This document shows, piece by piece, positions 7,856-15,812 of a DNA stretch of 64,000 bases (its first letter is position 1; each line of letters begins with the position of its first letter). This DNA comes from M3007 sp965249785. GTDB taxonomy: Bacteria; Bacteroidota; Bacteroidia; Chitinophagales; Saprospiraceae. The notes beneath the pieces are model-generated. The model was given only the letters and a program-made list of their open reading frames with translations, was not told the DNA's origin and ran no database searches. The translations under genes were made by a program, and so were the position numbers. Where the stretch lies: positions 1-64,000 of the forward strand of contig CBDFMU010000026.1 in assembly GCA_965249785.1 (NCBI GenBank). Direction: 5' to 3'.

Positions 7856-8854
7856 CTATTTCAAGTATTGCCCCAATAGTTTATTCTTTTTTGCTTCCAG
7901 GGCCAGGAACATTTCGAGGATAGTGATCTTACCATCCTTGGCTGCATCCTTGTGAAATATCTGTTTTCGGCCATTTTCAGCGTCTGCTACATACCATCCA
8001 TCAAGGCCGTCATTTTTGTAATATTTTGGATTATCATAACCTTCATACACCACCCGGTCGTACTCTGCGCCGATGAGCGCAGGCGCAAACAGGGCCAGAT
8101 ATAGATCAATAGTATTGTCCAATGCTTTATGGCCCGCCCGTTCATACTGACTGATTAAATATATCTCCGTCAAGTCCATAATATAAGCGGCATCTTTAGC
8201 CGCACAGGCCTGTAGCACGGTCTCGTAAGCAATAGGTTTGCCCTGATAGCGCAGGCCGCTAATACCTGCTCGTGTGAATTGAATCCAACCCGCCGCTACT
8301 TGGTCGCGCCGCACGGTAAAAGGATCAAGGCCGCATTCGAGGTGGGCGCATTGATAAATGGCGAGCGGCGTAGACTGGATTTTGGTGGCTATTTCGCGGG
8401 TGCGCCGGGTCACCACTTCTTTTTGGTAAGGATCAACCTGTTTAGCCAGTTCCGCCTCATAGATCGCGGTCACGTGTTCTTCGGTGAGGTTGCCGAATTC
8501 ATTTACATACACTGGTTGAAGATAACGTTGCTCTATTTCCTGTAATTCGCTGATTAACTGGTCTTTAAAAAGCCACAATAACGTACCCAGCAGTCCGATA
8601 GCGATCAAATGCCGACGGCCCCACCCAAAAGTAAAGCGGTAGCCCTGGCGAATGGACTTCATCAGCAGCCGAACGCCAAAACTGAAAATACGTAGCAGAT
8701 TAAACAATAAAAATACCAATACCAGACATACCAGCCAAGTGAACCAGCCCGCCTGGTGCAACATATATTGCAGCAGGTCAGATGCACCTTTGCCCTCCGC
8801 ACGGGAGCAGCCAGTAAAAAGGATCGCCAGTAGGAACCAGGCGGTATATTTCAT
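7856..8854 (-). CDS. putative lipoprotein with a lytic-transglycosylase-like domain
   Basis: A 332-residue protein. It starts MKYTAWFLLAILFTGCSRAEG, a lipobox with Cys16. Two more hydrophobic helices follow (about residues 35-55 and 85-100), then a soluble domain. Residues about 165-200 hold AHLECGLDPF ... AAGWIQFTRAGISGL, a pattern like the catalytic-Glu and Q-F motifs of SLT lytic transglycosylases that cut peptidoglycan. Near the C-terminus DAAKDGKITILE resembles an EF-hand loop. A lipobox followed by more helices is unusual. The enzyme assignment is tentative; it could be a structural relative without activity. Confidence 0.65.
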   Translation of the reverse strand: MKYTAWFLLAILFTGCSRAEGKGASDLLQYMLHQAGWFTWLVCLVLVFLLFNLLRIFSFGVRLLMKSIRQGYRFTFGWGRRHLIAIGLLGTLLWLFKDQLISELQEIEQRYLQPVYVNEFGNLTEEHVTAIYEAELAKQVDPYQKEVVTRRTREIATKIQSTPLAIYQCAHLECGLDPFTVRRDQVAAGWIQFTRAGISGLRYQGKPIAYETVLQACAAKDAAYIMDLTEIYLISQYERAGHKALDNTIDLYLALFAPALIGAEYDRVVYEGYDNPKYYKNDGLDGWYVADAENGRKQIFHKDAAKDGKITILEMFLALEAKKNKLLGQYLK

Positions 8855-8902
8855 AAGGGTAGATGAGCCTTTTGGTTTAGAGGGTTATAACGTCCAAATC
8901 TT

Positions 8903-9099
8903 TTGATTGACGATTGCAGATTACATGAATTCAGATTGTTGATGTTTGAAATACTTATTGAACACATATATACATAGCACTTTCCGATCTACGAATCTAC
9001 GTGTTCTATATGATCCATGTGGTTAATAATGGCGGTTCCAAACTTGTTAGCATATCAAAAAATCAACATTCATATAATCTGCATTCGTCAATCAATTTT
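8903..9099. repeat. ~200-base element with inverted terminal arms (MITE-like)
   Basis: The left arm (8903-8949) contains TTGATTGACGATTGCAGATT followed by an ATGAAT block. The right arm (9053-9099), read on the minus strand, gives TTGATTGACGAATGCAGATT and again ATGAAT, then TTGATTTTTTGA. About 100 AT-rich bases between them encode nothing recognisable. It fills the whole gap between two convergently oriented or abutting minus-strand genes. No transposase is present, so if mobile it would depend on one elsewhere. Confidence 0.65.
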
Positions 9100-9105
9100 T
9101 AAAAA

Positions 9106-10158
9106 TCAAAGCCCCATCACCTTCCGCAACAACGCCTCGTCCACCGCACCGCCTGCAAAATCATCAAACGCTTTTTCTGTCACTTTAATGATATGATTTT
9201 TGATAAAAGGCGCACCTTCGCGGGCACCCTGCTCGGAGTCTTTGATGCAGCATTCCCACTCCATCACCGCCCAACCGGAATAATTATACTGAGCCAGTTT
9301 GGAAAAAATAGACGTGAAATCCACCTGCCCGTCACCCAACGAACGAAACCGTCCCGGACGATCAATCCAGTCCTGATAGCCGCCGTAGACACCGCTTTTC
9401 CCGGTCGGATTGAACTCGGCATCTTTCACGTGAAACATCTTGATATATTCGTGGTAAAAATCAATATGTTGCAGATAATCAAGTTGTTGCAAAATGAAAT
9501 GGGACGGATCGAACAACATTTTGCAACGCGCATGATTGCCCGTAGCCGCCAGAAAACGCTCGAACGTGATGCCATCGTGCAGGTCTTCGCCGGGGTGAAT
9601 TTCGTAGCATAAGTCCACGCCATTTTCATCAAAAGTATCCAGAATCGGCTGCCAGCGCGATGCCAGTTCTTTGAAACCCGCTTCCACCAAACCCTTTGGA
9701 CGCTGTGGCCACGGATATACGGTAGGCCAAAGCAAAGCCCCGGAAAAAGTGACATGTACTGGTAGTCCCAATCGCCGACTGGCTATCGCTGCATTTTTGA
9801 CGGTTTGAACGGCCCATTCCGTGCGGGCTTTTGGATTGCCGTGCAAATGCTCCGGCGCAAAGGAATCGAACAATACGTCGTAAGCCGGATGCACCGCGAC
9901 TAGTTGGCCTTGTAAATGCGTCGATAACTCCGTGATTTTCACGCCGCAGGCTTCCACACGACCTTTTAAGTCGTCGCAGTAGTCCTGACTGTTGGCGGCT
10001 TTTTCGAGATCAATCAATCGGGCATCCCAGGTGGGAATCTGTACGCCGACGAAGCCGAGCGAAGCGGCCCAGCGGCAAATGCCTTCGAGGGAATTAAAAG
10101 GGGCTTCGTCGCCCATAAACTGGGCCAGGAAGACGGCAGGGCCTTGGATGGTAGTCAT
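9106..10158 (-). CDS. sugar phosphate isomerase/epimerase family protein (TIM barrel)
   Basis: A 350-residue protein of the xylose isomerase-like / AP endonuclease 2 barrel family. The expected metal ligands can be seen along the chain: Glu in LCYEIHPGEDLHDG, Asp and His in MLFDPSHF, His in FHVKDAEF and Glu near the end in VMEWECC. Such enzymes interconvert sugars or inositol derivatives; the exact substrate cannot be read from sequence. The frame is open to 10221, but the upstream part crosses the divergent promoter region, so the ATG at 10158 (MTTIQGPAVFLAQFMGDEAPF) is preferred. It is divergent from nhaD across an 84-base gap. Confidence 0.88.
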   Translation of the reverse strand: MTTIQGPAVFLAQFMGDEAPFNSLEGICRWAASLGFVGVQIPTWDARLIDLEKAANSQDYCDDLKGRVEACGVKITELSTHLQGQLVAVHPAYDVLFDSFAPEHLHGNPKARTEWAVQTVKNAAIASRRLGLPVHVTFSGALLWPTVYPWPQRPKGLVEAGFKELASRWQPILDTFDENGVDLCYEIHPGEDLHDGITFERFLAATGNHARCKMLFDPSHFILQQLDYLQHIDFYHEYIKMFHVKDAEFNPTGKSGVYGGYQDWIDRPGRFRSLGDGQVDFTSIFSKLAQYNYSGWAVMEWECCIKDSEQGAREGAPFIKNHIIKVTEKAFDDFAGGAVDEALLRKVMGL

Positions 10159-10242
10159 AACTTTGTTTATATTTTTAGATGTAATTGCGGGCGTCAAAAT
10201 AGGCACATCCGGCATCTTCATAAGGTGCTATTTTCGCCGCCT

Positions 10243-11517
10243 ATGGCAACACTTACTATTCTTCTTTTTGTCGTTGGTTATCTGGCCATTGCGTTGGAGC
10301 ATCCATTACGGGTCAATAAAGCGGCTTCGGCCCTGCTCACTGGCACGCTATGCTGGACGGTCTACGCACTGGGGCAGCCGGATAAAATGCTGGTGACCCA
10401 CCAACTCAACGAGCAACTGAGCGAAATAGCGAGCATTCTATTTTTTCTACTGGGGGCCATGACCATCGTGGAATTGATTGACGCACACGATGGATTTGAG
10501 TTGGTGACGGAACGTATTCACACTACGAATAAGCGTAAATTGTTGTGGCTTATTGGCGGGATCACTTTTTTCTTATCTGCCATACTGGACAACCTGACCA
10601 CGACCATTGTAATAATCAGTTTGCTGCGCAAAATTATTGATCAACGCGAGGATCGTCTGCTATTTGCTGGTATAGTCGTTATTGCTGCCAATGCAGGTGG
10701 TGCCTGGTCCCCTATCGGTGACGTAACCACGACCATGCTCTGGATGGGCGGCCAGATTAGTGCGCTCAATATCGTCTTGAAATTATTCCTGCCCAGTTTG
10801 GTTTGCTTACTTATTCCCTTGATAGTCTTGCATTTCCGTATAAAAGGCCAGGTGGAGTCCCCCACTATTCAAGCTAATGAGGCGGATATAACCTCCACGC
10901 CAAAAGAGCGTAAATTAGTCTTCGGCATCGGCGTAGCGACCTTTCTATTTGTACCAATATTCAAGACTTTGACGCATTTACCACCTTTTATGGGCATATT
11001 ATTGGGGCTTGGCGTCATGTGGGCTTTGACCGAAATGATCCACAGCGAAAAAGATGAAATGGAAAAAGGCGAACGCTCCGTAGTGCACGTGCTGCGCAAA
11101 ATAGACACGCCAAGCATCCTGTTTTTTCTGGGCATTCTGGCGGCAGTTTCGGCTTTGCAAAGCATGGGAACGCTTAGTCAATTGGCCATTTGGCTTGATC
11201 ACACGGTCGGCAATATCACCGCTATTGGCATCAGCATTGGGGCGTTATCGGCGGTGGTGGATAATGTGCCGCTGGTGGCCGCCGCGCAAGGAATGTATAG
11301 TTTGGAGCAGTACCCGACCGACCATTATTTCTGGGAATTTCTGGCTTACTGCGCGGGTACGGGCGGAAGTATGCTGATCATCGGATCGGCGGCGGGTGTG
11401 GCAGCGATGGGCATGGAACGCATTGATTTTTTGTGGTACTTGCGGCATATTTCGTTGCTGGCTTTACTGGGATATTTGGTGGGTGCGGCGGTGTATGTGG
11501 TTCAGCAGCAGTTTTGA
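10243..11517 (+). CDS. nhaD: NhaD-type sodium/proton antiporter
   Basis: A 424-residue inner-membrane protein of the ion transporter superfamily with about 12 helices. Family motifs are ILDNLTTTIVIISLL, WSPIGDVTTTMLWMGG and the second inverted-repeat half VDNVPLVAAAQGMY, whose aspartates and threonines form the ion path. It exchanges internal sodium or lithium for external protons and helps with salt and alkaline pH. The frame is open back to 10144, but that section overlaps the start of the divergent isomerase gene; the ATG at 10243 (MATLTILLF) begins at the first helix. Nothing downstream is co-oriented within 200 bases. Confidence 0.9.
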   Translation: MATLTILLFVVGYLAIALEHPLRVNKAASALLTGTLCWTVYALGQPDKMLVTHQLNEQLSEIASILFFLLGAMTIVELIDAHDGFELVTERIHTTNKRKLLWLIGGITFFLSAILDNLTTTIVIISLLRKIIDQREDRLLFAGIVVIAANAGGAWSPIGDVTTTMLWMGGQISALNIVLKLFLPSLVCLLIPLIVLHFRIKGQVESPTIQANEADITSTPKERKLVFGIGVATFLFVPIFKTLTHLPPFMGILLGLGVMWALTEMIHSEKDEMEKGERSVVHVLRKIDTPSILFFLGILAAVSALQSMGTLSQLAIWLDHTVGNITAIGISIGALSAVVDNVPLVAAAQGMYSLEQYPTDHYFWEFLAYCAGTGGSMLIIGSAAGVAAMGMERIDFLWYLRHISLLALLGYLVGAAVYVVQQQF

Positions 11518-11717
11518 GTGGTTAAACCGAGGTTAAATCAACCATTTTTGCCCATTAGCCAAGGCACTTTTGCACGTTTGGGTGTTTCTTGGAAGCAGGT
11601 AAGAAATAAGTTGTAAACTTCCTGCGTCAGGATGACAACTGAGAGCAGGATTATTGTACTCACTTATTACTTGCTCATTCTCTACTACGTATTTATTTTT
11701 AGTCCCTAATTGTTTCC
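11518..11717. other. intergenic region with a degenerate repeat
   Basis: This 200-base gap precedes the histidine kinase. No full promoter box was found. CTTCCTGCGTCAGGATGACA (about 11622-11641) resembles the right arm of the hairpin repeats near the GIY-YIG gene at 44 kb, but the left arm is weak. It may be a decayed copy. Confidence 0.35.
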
Positions 11718-12071
11718 ATGAATCCTCGTCGCATTCGTTTGATCATTGGCCTGATGTCCGCCGCGCTCATAGGCCTGATTTGTCTCCAAATCTATTGGAT
11801 TGGCTGGAATATTGGCCTCAACGAGGAGCAATTTGATAAAAACGTCTACGCGGCGCTCAACCGCGTGGCCGATAAATTGCAGTACTACGAAAATGCCGTC
11901 GTACTGGAAGCCTCAACAGTTCGCGGGGTGGGGAAGCCAATAAAAATATTCGCCAGGCGGCCAAATATCTGGAAAATGGTTATTCGCTGCGCAAAGCCGC
12001 TCGTACCGACAGTCTGCCCAACCCGACCAACACAACGCCAGTCAAAGGGCAGGGTTTCGAGGATAATGTGA
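11718..12071 (+). pseudogene. N-terminal part of a frameshifted sensor histidine kinase
   Basis: The frame starts MNPRRIRLIIGLMSAALIG, with one membrane helix (about residues 8-30) and the start of a periplasmic sensor region (NEEQFDKNVYAALNRVADK). Until about 11912 it reads like a normal Bacteroidota kinase. After that the frame degenerates, while the -1 frame continues sensibly (GEANKNIRQAAKYLENGYS...) into the kinase core at 12068. One missing base between about 11910 and 11933, where two G4 runs lie (11925-11928 and 11930-11933), explains it. Restored, the product would be about 494 residues (11718-13201). It may be a sequencing error rather than a dead gene. Confidence 0.8.
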
Positions 12072-13201
12072 CGATGTGGGAATACATGAAAGTCAGCCAA
12101 CTGGTAGATAGCAAGCCGCTGGCCGAACGGGTACACTTGGATGTGCTGGCCCAATCCATCGGCGAAGAACTAAACAATCGGGGTATTCATTCGGAGTATC
12201 AATATGGCGTGTATTCCAAGTCGCGCAGTAGTTATGTCGTTGTTAATGACCACTTTGTGGTAGAAGATAGCAGCCCACAAATTTCGCATGGTGGCGCTCC
12301 CACGCTGTTTAGTTCTCCCTATAAAGTCGCGCTTTTCCAGCAAGACATCGAATCGCCCGGTTATTTGTCCATCTATTTTCCCAATCGCACGAGTCTGGTG
12401 TTGGGGTCGGTCTGGAAAACGCTGATCCTTTCCGTGGTTTTTACCGGCATTATTCTGTTCTGTTTTTGGTACACGATTCAGGTGATTTTCCGCCAAAAGC
12501 AATTGGGTGAGATGAAAACGGATTTTATCAATAACATGACCCACGAGTTCAAGACACCGATAGCCACCATTTCGCTGGCCGCCGATAGCATTGGTAGTCC
12601 GATGATTATGAGCCATCCCGACAAAATCAAACGCTTTGTGGACATTATTCGACAGGAAAACCGGCGCATGAATAGTCAGGTGGAACGCGTGCTGCAAATG
12701 GCTTTGATCGACAAAAAAGATTTCCAAGTGCGCTTGGCAGAGGTGAATATGCACGAACTGATCGAACAAGCTGCCGCCAATTTCAGCTTGCAAGTAGAAA
12801 AACGCGAGGGCACCTTACGCACCGAATTATATTCAGATCGGCCGATCATTCAGGGCGACGCGACGCACATTGCCAGTATTATTCACAACCTGCTGGACAA
12901 TGCCAACAAATACAGCCCAGATAAGCCAGAAATCATTGTGCGCACACGATCAGTGCCAATGGGGATAGAAGTGACGGTGCAAGACCACGGCATTGGTATT
13001 GGCAAAGAAGCGCGCAAGCATATTTTTGACAAATTCTACCGCGTACATACTGGCAATATTCATAACGTGAAGGGATTTGGGCTGGGATTAAGCTACGTGA
13101 AAGCGGTGATGACCGCACACAAAGGCCTGGTGGACGTGCGCAGCGAGCCGGGTAGAGGCAGCAGTTTCATCCTGACTTTCCCGACGCGGGTGGAAGGGTA
13201 A
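12068..13201 (+). CDS. sensor histidine kinase core (main part of the frameshifted gene)
   Basis: From the GTG at 12068 the frame gives 377 residues: the rest of the periplasmic sensor region, a second membrane helix (about 116-141), a HisKA dimerisation domain with the phospho-acceptor in MTHEFKTPIA (His159), and an ATPase domain with N box HNLLDNANKYS, G1 DHGIGIG and G2 GFGLGLSYVK. It should phosphorylate a response regulator, but none is next to it; in relatives a regulator gene often follows. The GTG is probably not the natural start, because the frame continues upstream to a break near 11912-11933 and joins the fragment at 11718. Confidence 0.85.
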   Translation: MTMWEYMKVSQLVDSKPLAERVHLDVLAQSIGEELNNRGIHSEYQYGVYSKSRSSYVVVNDHFVVEDSSPQISHGGAPTLFSSPYKVALFQQDIESPGYLSIYFPNRTSLVLGSVWKTLILSVVFTGIILFCFWYTIQVIFRQKQLGEMKTDFINNMTHEFKTPIATISLAADSIGSPMIMSHPDKIKRFVDIIRQENRRMNSQVERVLQMALIDKKDFQVRLAEVNMHELIEQAAANFSLQVEKREGTLRTELYSDRPIIQGDATHIASIIHNLLDNANKYSPDKPEIIVRTRSVPMGIEVTVQDHGIGIGKEARKHIFDKFYRVHTGNIHNVKGFGLGLSYVKAVMTAHKGLVDVRSEPGRGSSFILTFPTRVEG

Positions 13202-13214
13202 TTTTAAAAAAGCA

Positions 13215-13264
13215 AATAGGCAATATAAAAAAGGGCAATTGTGAGCCTGTTGCCTATTGTTTTA
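13215..13264. terminator. hairpin between the kinase and the converging small gene
   Basis: AATAGGCAA (13215-13223) pairs with TTGCCTATT (13250-13258), with an inner GGC/GCC pairing, followed by TGTTTTATT. It ends the kinase transcript and overlaps the last codons of the small minus-strand gene. The words GGCAATTG and TTGCC recur between zapA and pheT, so it may derive from a dispersed repeat. Confidence 0.6.
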
Positions 13265-13546
13265 TTGCAACCGAGAAAGTCCCCACCACAATAACAACAG
13301 AAAAGCCAGAAAAACCACAATTATAAAAGCATTGATGCCTGGAGCCAGCCACGCCCGCAGCGTCCGTTGTTCCTGCGCCCCGCGCCACCCCAGCCAAATT
13401 CCCGCACCACTCAAAGCAAAAGTAGCCACCAAAAACACGATAGTGATCCAGGATTGACCACCCGAAAACTGGGGCGATTGCGCAAAAAGGGCCATCGAAA
13501 AGCAAGCCAGGAGGGAAAGGAGCAAACTACGAGTGGTGAGATTCAT
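13262..13546 (-). CDS. small membrane protein, unknown function
   Basis: A 94-residue protein with a signal peptide (MNLTTRSLLLSLLACFSMALFAQS) and two hydrophobic helices (about residues 32-53 and 68-90) separated by a basic loop WRGAQEQRTLRAW. The frame is open to 13600, but the ATG at 13546 starts a clean signal peptide. I know no function for it. It lies 28 bases downstream of the MFS gene on the same strand and could be co-transcribed. Confidence 0.7.
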   Translation of the reverse strand: MNLTTRSLLLSLLACFSMALFAQSPQFSGGQSWITIVFLVATFALSGAGIWLGWRGAQEQRTLRAWLAPGINAFIIVVFLAFLLLLWWGLSRLQ

Positions 13547-13574
13547 GGCATAAGCAACAGTATATATGATTGAT

Positions 13575-14768
13575 TTAGAGCGGATTTTGCGTTTCCACAA
13601 TCGGCTTTTGATACAATTTCAGTTTCAAATATAAAAAACCCGCAAAAGACAGTGCCGCCGAAAAGTAAAAAACCGCTGGCATACGGCTGGTTTGATCAGC
13701 AAACCACCAACCTGCCAATAGAGCACCGCCCCCAATCGCCAATTCTAAAGCAATAAACATGGTGGCCAATGCCCGGCCCTTACGCAATGGATCGCCCAAA
13801 TCAATCGTCCAGGCATTGATAGCAGGTGAAAAAATGCCGTTGCCCAAGCCAAATAAGATCGAAGCCACATATAACCCGTTTGGAGCATGGACGTTAGCAA
13901 AAACCAGCATGGCCACCCCTATGAGCAGCGAAGATGCTTCCAATACTGGCACCCGGCCTAGGGTATCAGATATTTTACCGGCAAAAAAGCGCGTGGCAAT
14001 GCTGGACAACGTAAAAAGCGTAAAAAATACGCCCCGGTTGGCTACGCCCAAATGGTCACTCAAATCAGGCACCAGCGTCAGGATGGCTCCATAACTAAAA
14101 TAGCAGCACAGCATGATGATACCAGCAGGCAAAGCCGCCGGGTCGAAGATATCGTCGCGGCTAATTTTCAATATATTCCAACGGAAAGGCTGCCGTGGGG
14201 TCAGGGTTTCTTTCAAATTCAGTAGAATGATCACGGAACCCAAGGCCAAAGCCGTAGAGACGTAAAACAATATATTTATCGAAAAATGCTGCACCAGCCA
14301 GCTACCCAAAGGCGGAAAAGCCGACGAGCCAATGCTCAGGCTAATCCCCAAAATACCCATGGCCTCGCCCAGCCGGTCGGTCGGCACAATATCCGCCACA
14401 TAAGCCGCAGAGCCAGTAGGCTTGAATCCAGTAGAAAAACCGTGTAAAAAACGCAGCATCAGAAAGCCAGCTACAAAATGCAGCGATGGATAAAGCAAAC
14501 TACAAAACACGCAGGCGAATGCCCCAATGAACATCACTGGCAGGCGACCTATCGTATCGGTCAGTTTGCCACTGAAAGGCCGCGACAGCCCAGCAGTAAG
14601 CGTGAATAGAGCAATGATCAAACCTTTGTATTGTCCACCGCCCATGCCCGCCAGATAATGCGGCAGTTCCGGGATCATCATATTGAAACTGCCCGCAAAT
14701 AGCGCGTGCGACAGACAAAGCAGCAGAAAAGCGGGAGAGTAAAGCCGAGCAGGCGTGGAAATATTCAT
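13575..14768 (-). CDS. MFS transporter
   Basis: A 397-residue major facilitator protein with about 12 helices. The loop 2-3 motif is seen as SRPFSGKLTDTIGRLPVMFIG and its repeat in the second half as ATRFFAGKISDTLGRVP. It probably exports a drug or small metabolite; the substrate is unknown. An upstream TTG at 14774 would add two residues, but the ATG at 14768 is the natural start. A terminator-like hairpin lies about 125 bases upstream on the same strand (14893-14930), so expression may be controlled by read-through. Confidence 0.88.
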   Translation of the reverse strand: MNISTPARLYSPAFLLLCLSHALFAGSFNMMIPELPHYLAGMGGGQYKGLIIALFTLTAGLSRPFSGKLTDTIGRLPVMFIGAFACVFCSLLYPSLHFVAGFLMLRFLHGFSTGFKPTGSAAYVADIVPTDRLGEAMGILGISLSIGSSAFPPLGSWLVQHFSINILFYVSTALALGSVIILLNLKETLTPRQPFRWNILKISRDDIFDPAALPAGIIMLCCYFSYGAILTLVPDLSDHLGVANRGVFFTLFTLSSIATRFFAGKISDTLGRVPVLEASSLLIGVAMLVFANVHAPNGLYVASILFGLGNGIFSPAINAWTIDLGDPLRKGRALATMFIALELAIGGGALLAGWWFADQTSRMPAVFYFSAALSFAGFLYLKLKLYQKPIVETQNPL

Positions 14769-14892
14769 GCGCAAAAATAATTCCTACCGAGAAAGAAGCA
14801 GTATTTCTACTGGCTGCGCTGCTTGGCCATTTAATGCCCAATTGTTCAGCAGTATTAGGTTTGGTAGAAGGAAAAGCCATTGAGGTAGGCCC

Positions 14893-14930
14893 CTAAAAGA
14901 AAGTCGCCGCAAGTGCTTACGCACCGCGAC
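14893..14930 (-). terminator. terminator-like hairpin in the leader of the MFS gene
   Basis: On the minus strand GTCGC and GTGC (14930-14921) pair with GCAC and GCGAC, with a GTAA tetraloop, followed by TTTCTTTT. It lies between any upstream promoter and the MFS start at 14768. A one-mismatch -7 box (TATCTTCG) lies about 35 bases upstream. No upstream gene needs this terminator, so it looks like an attenuator or the end of a small transcript. Confidence 0.6.
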
Positions 14931-15290
14931 GACTAATAAACCCCAAAAAACCAAATGAAAACTGGGACGAAGATAATAGCACTGATTCCATATTTGCACC
15001 ATGTTTTTGAAAAAAAGATTGAAAATAAATTTTATTTTGTTTTTTATACGGGGTTAAAAAATATTATTAACTGAATTAAAATTTAGTATAATTTATTTAT
15101 AGTCAAATAATTAAAAGCAATATACTGCCAAACATATTGATTTCTACCTTCACTGTGTCGGGGAAAAAATATTTTTATAAACTTTGAAATAAGAAGAATG
15201 TAAGGAGCCTCCTTAGCGATTGAACAAATTTTCGGACTCCGCCCACAGAAATTGCGAAACGCCTAAAAGGGAGGCTATCATAAAGGGCAT
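14931..15290. other. AT-rich intergenic stretch, no gene recognised
   Basis: About 360 bases, very AT-rich between 15003 and 15190. A 72-residue minus-strand open frame (15002-14784) overlaps the hairpin at 14893-14930 and does not look like a normal protein. AAGGAG and CTCCTT form a short hairpin near 15199. No promoter, tRNA or known RNA motif was found. Confidence 0.4.
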
Positions 15291-15321
15291 AAAAAAACCT
15301 CCAATGGTTGCCCATCGGAGG
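15291..15321 (-). terminator. intrinsic terminator of cspA
   Basis: On the minus strand CCTCCGATGG pairs with CCATTGGAGG (one G-T pair or mismatch) across a GCAA loop, followed by seven T (15297-15291). It sits 33 bases after the cspA stop codon. Confidence 0.9.
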
Positions 15322-15353
15322 TCCGACTCTTATCAATAGAAGGCCAATATCGT

Positions 15354-15545
15354 TTAGGCGATCTTGACGTTTACTGCGTTCATGCCTTTTTTGCCACGCT
15401 CGGTGTCAAAGGTAACTTGGTCACCTTCCCGGATGATGTCCACCAGACCACTGATGTGCACAAAGATTTCTTCTTTCGAAGAGTTGTCTACAACAAAGCC
15501 AAAGCCTTTAGATTCGTTGAAGAATTTTACAGTTCCACTATACAT
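15354..15545 (-). CDS. cspA: cold shock protein
   Basis: A 63-residue single OB-fold protein with both nucleic-acid-binding motifs: KGFGFV (RNP1) and EIFVHIS (RNP2, usually D/ VFVH). It binds single-stranded RNA and DNA and melts mRNA secondary structure. The frame is open back to 15764, but family length and the -7 box at 15587-15594 fix the ATG at 15545. The gene is a single transcription unit with its own promoter and terminator. Confidence 0.95.
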   Translation of the reverse strand: MYSGTVKFFNESKGFGFVVDNSSKEEIFVHISGLVDIIREGDQVTFDTERGKKGMNAVNVKIA

Positions 15546-15586
15546 TGAAAAAAAATTGAAATGTGTGATGTGGCAATTTGCCGCTG

Positions 15587-15594
15587 CAAAGGTA
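15587..15594 (-). promoter_or_regulatory. -7 promoter box of cspA
   Basis: On the minus strand this reads TACCTTTG, an exact TAnnTTTG match, 41 bases before the cspA ATG. No clear TTG lies at the -33 position. The expected 5' leader is about 35 bases. Confidence 0.65.
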
Positions 15595-15812
15595 AGTGAA
15601 ACTTTTATAAATATTTGATTTCCAATATTATTAACAAAAAATATTTTGTTTAGGCTTATTTGCTTTTCTAATTTTACCTTAAAGGAGGCTTCTAAAACAA
15701 GAGGACTTAATGATGTGATAGGGCAAAGGAAGCACTGCCTGGTACTTATATTCTTTCCATACAAGGATGTTCAAGGGCTGCCAAGTCTGCAATAATTACC
15801 GATCTTTGCTAT

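Noticed and set aside
10158..10165. TAACTTTG as nhaD promoter
   Set aside because: Fits the -7 pattern, but overlaps the start codon of the divergent gene and lacks a -33 element at normal spacing; not strong enough to list as a feature.
14784..15002. 72-codon frame as a real gene
   Set aside because: It runs through a terminator hairpin and ends next to the MFS start; no family resemblance.
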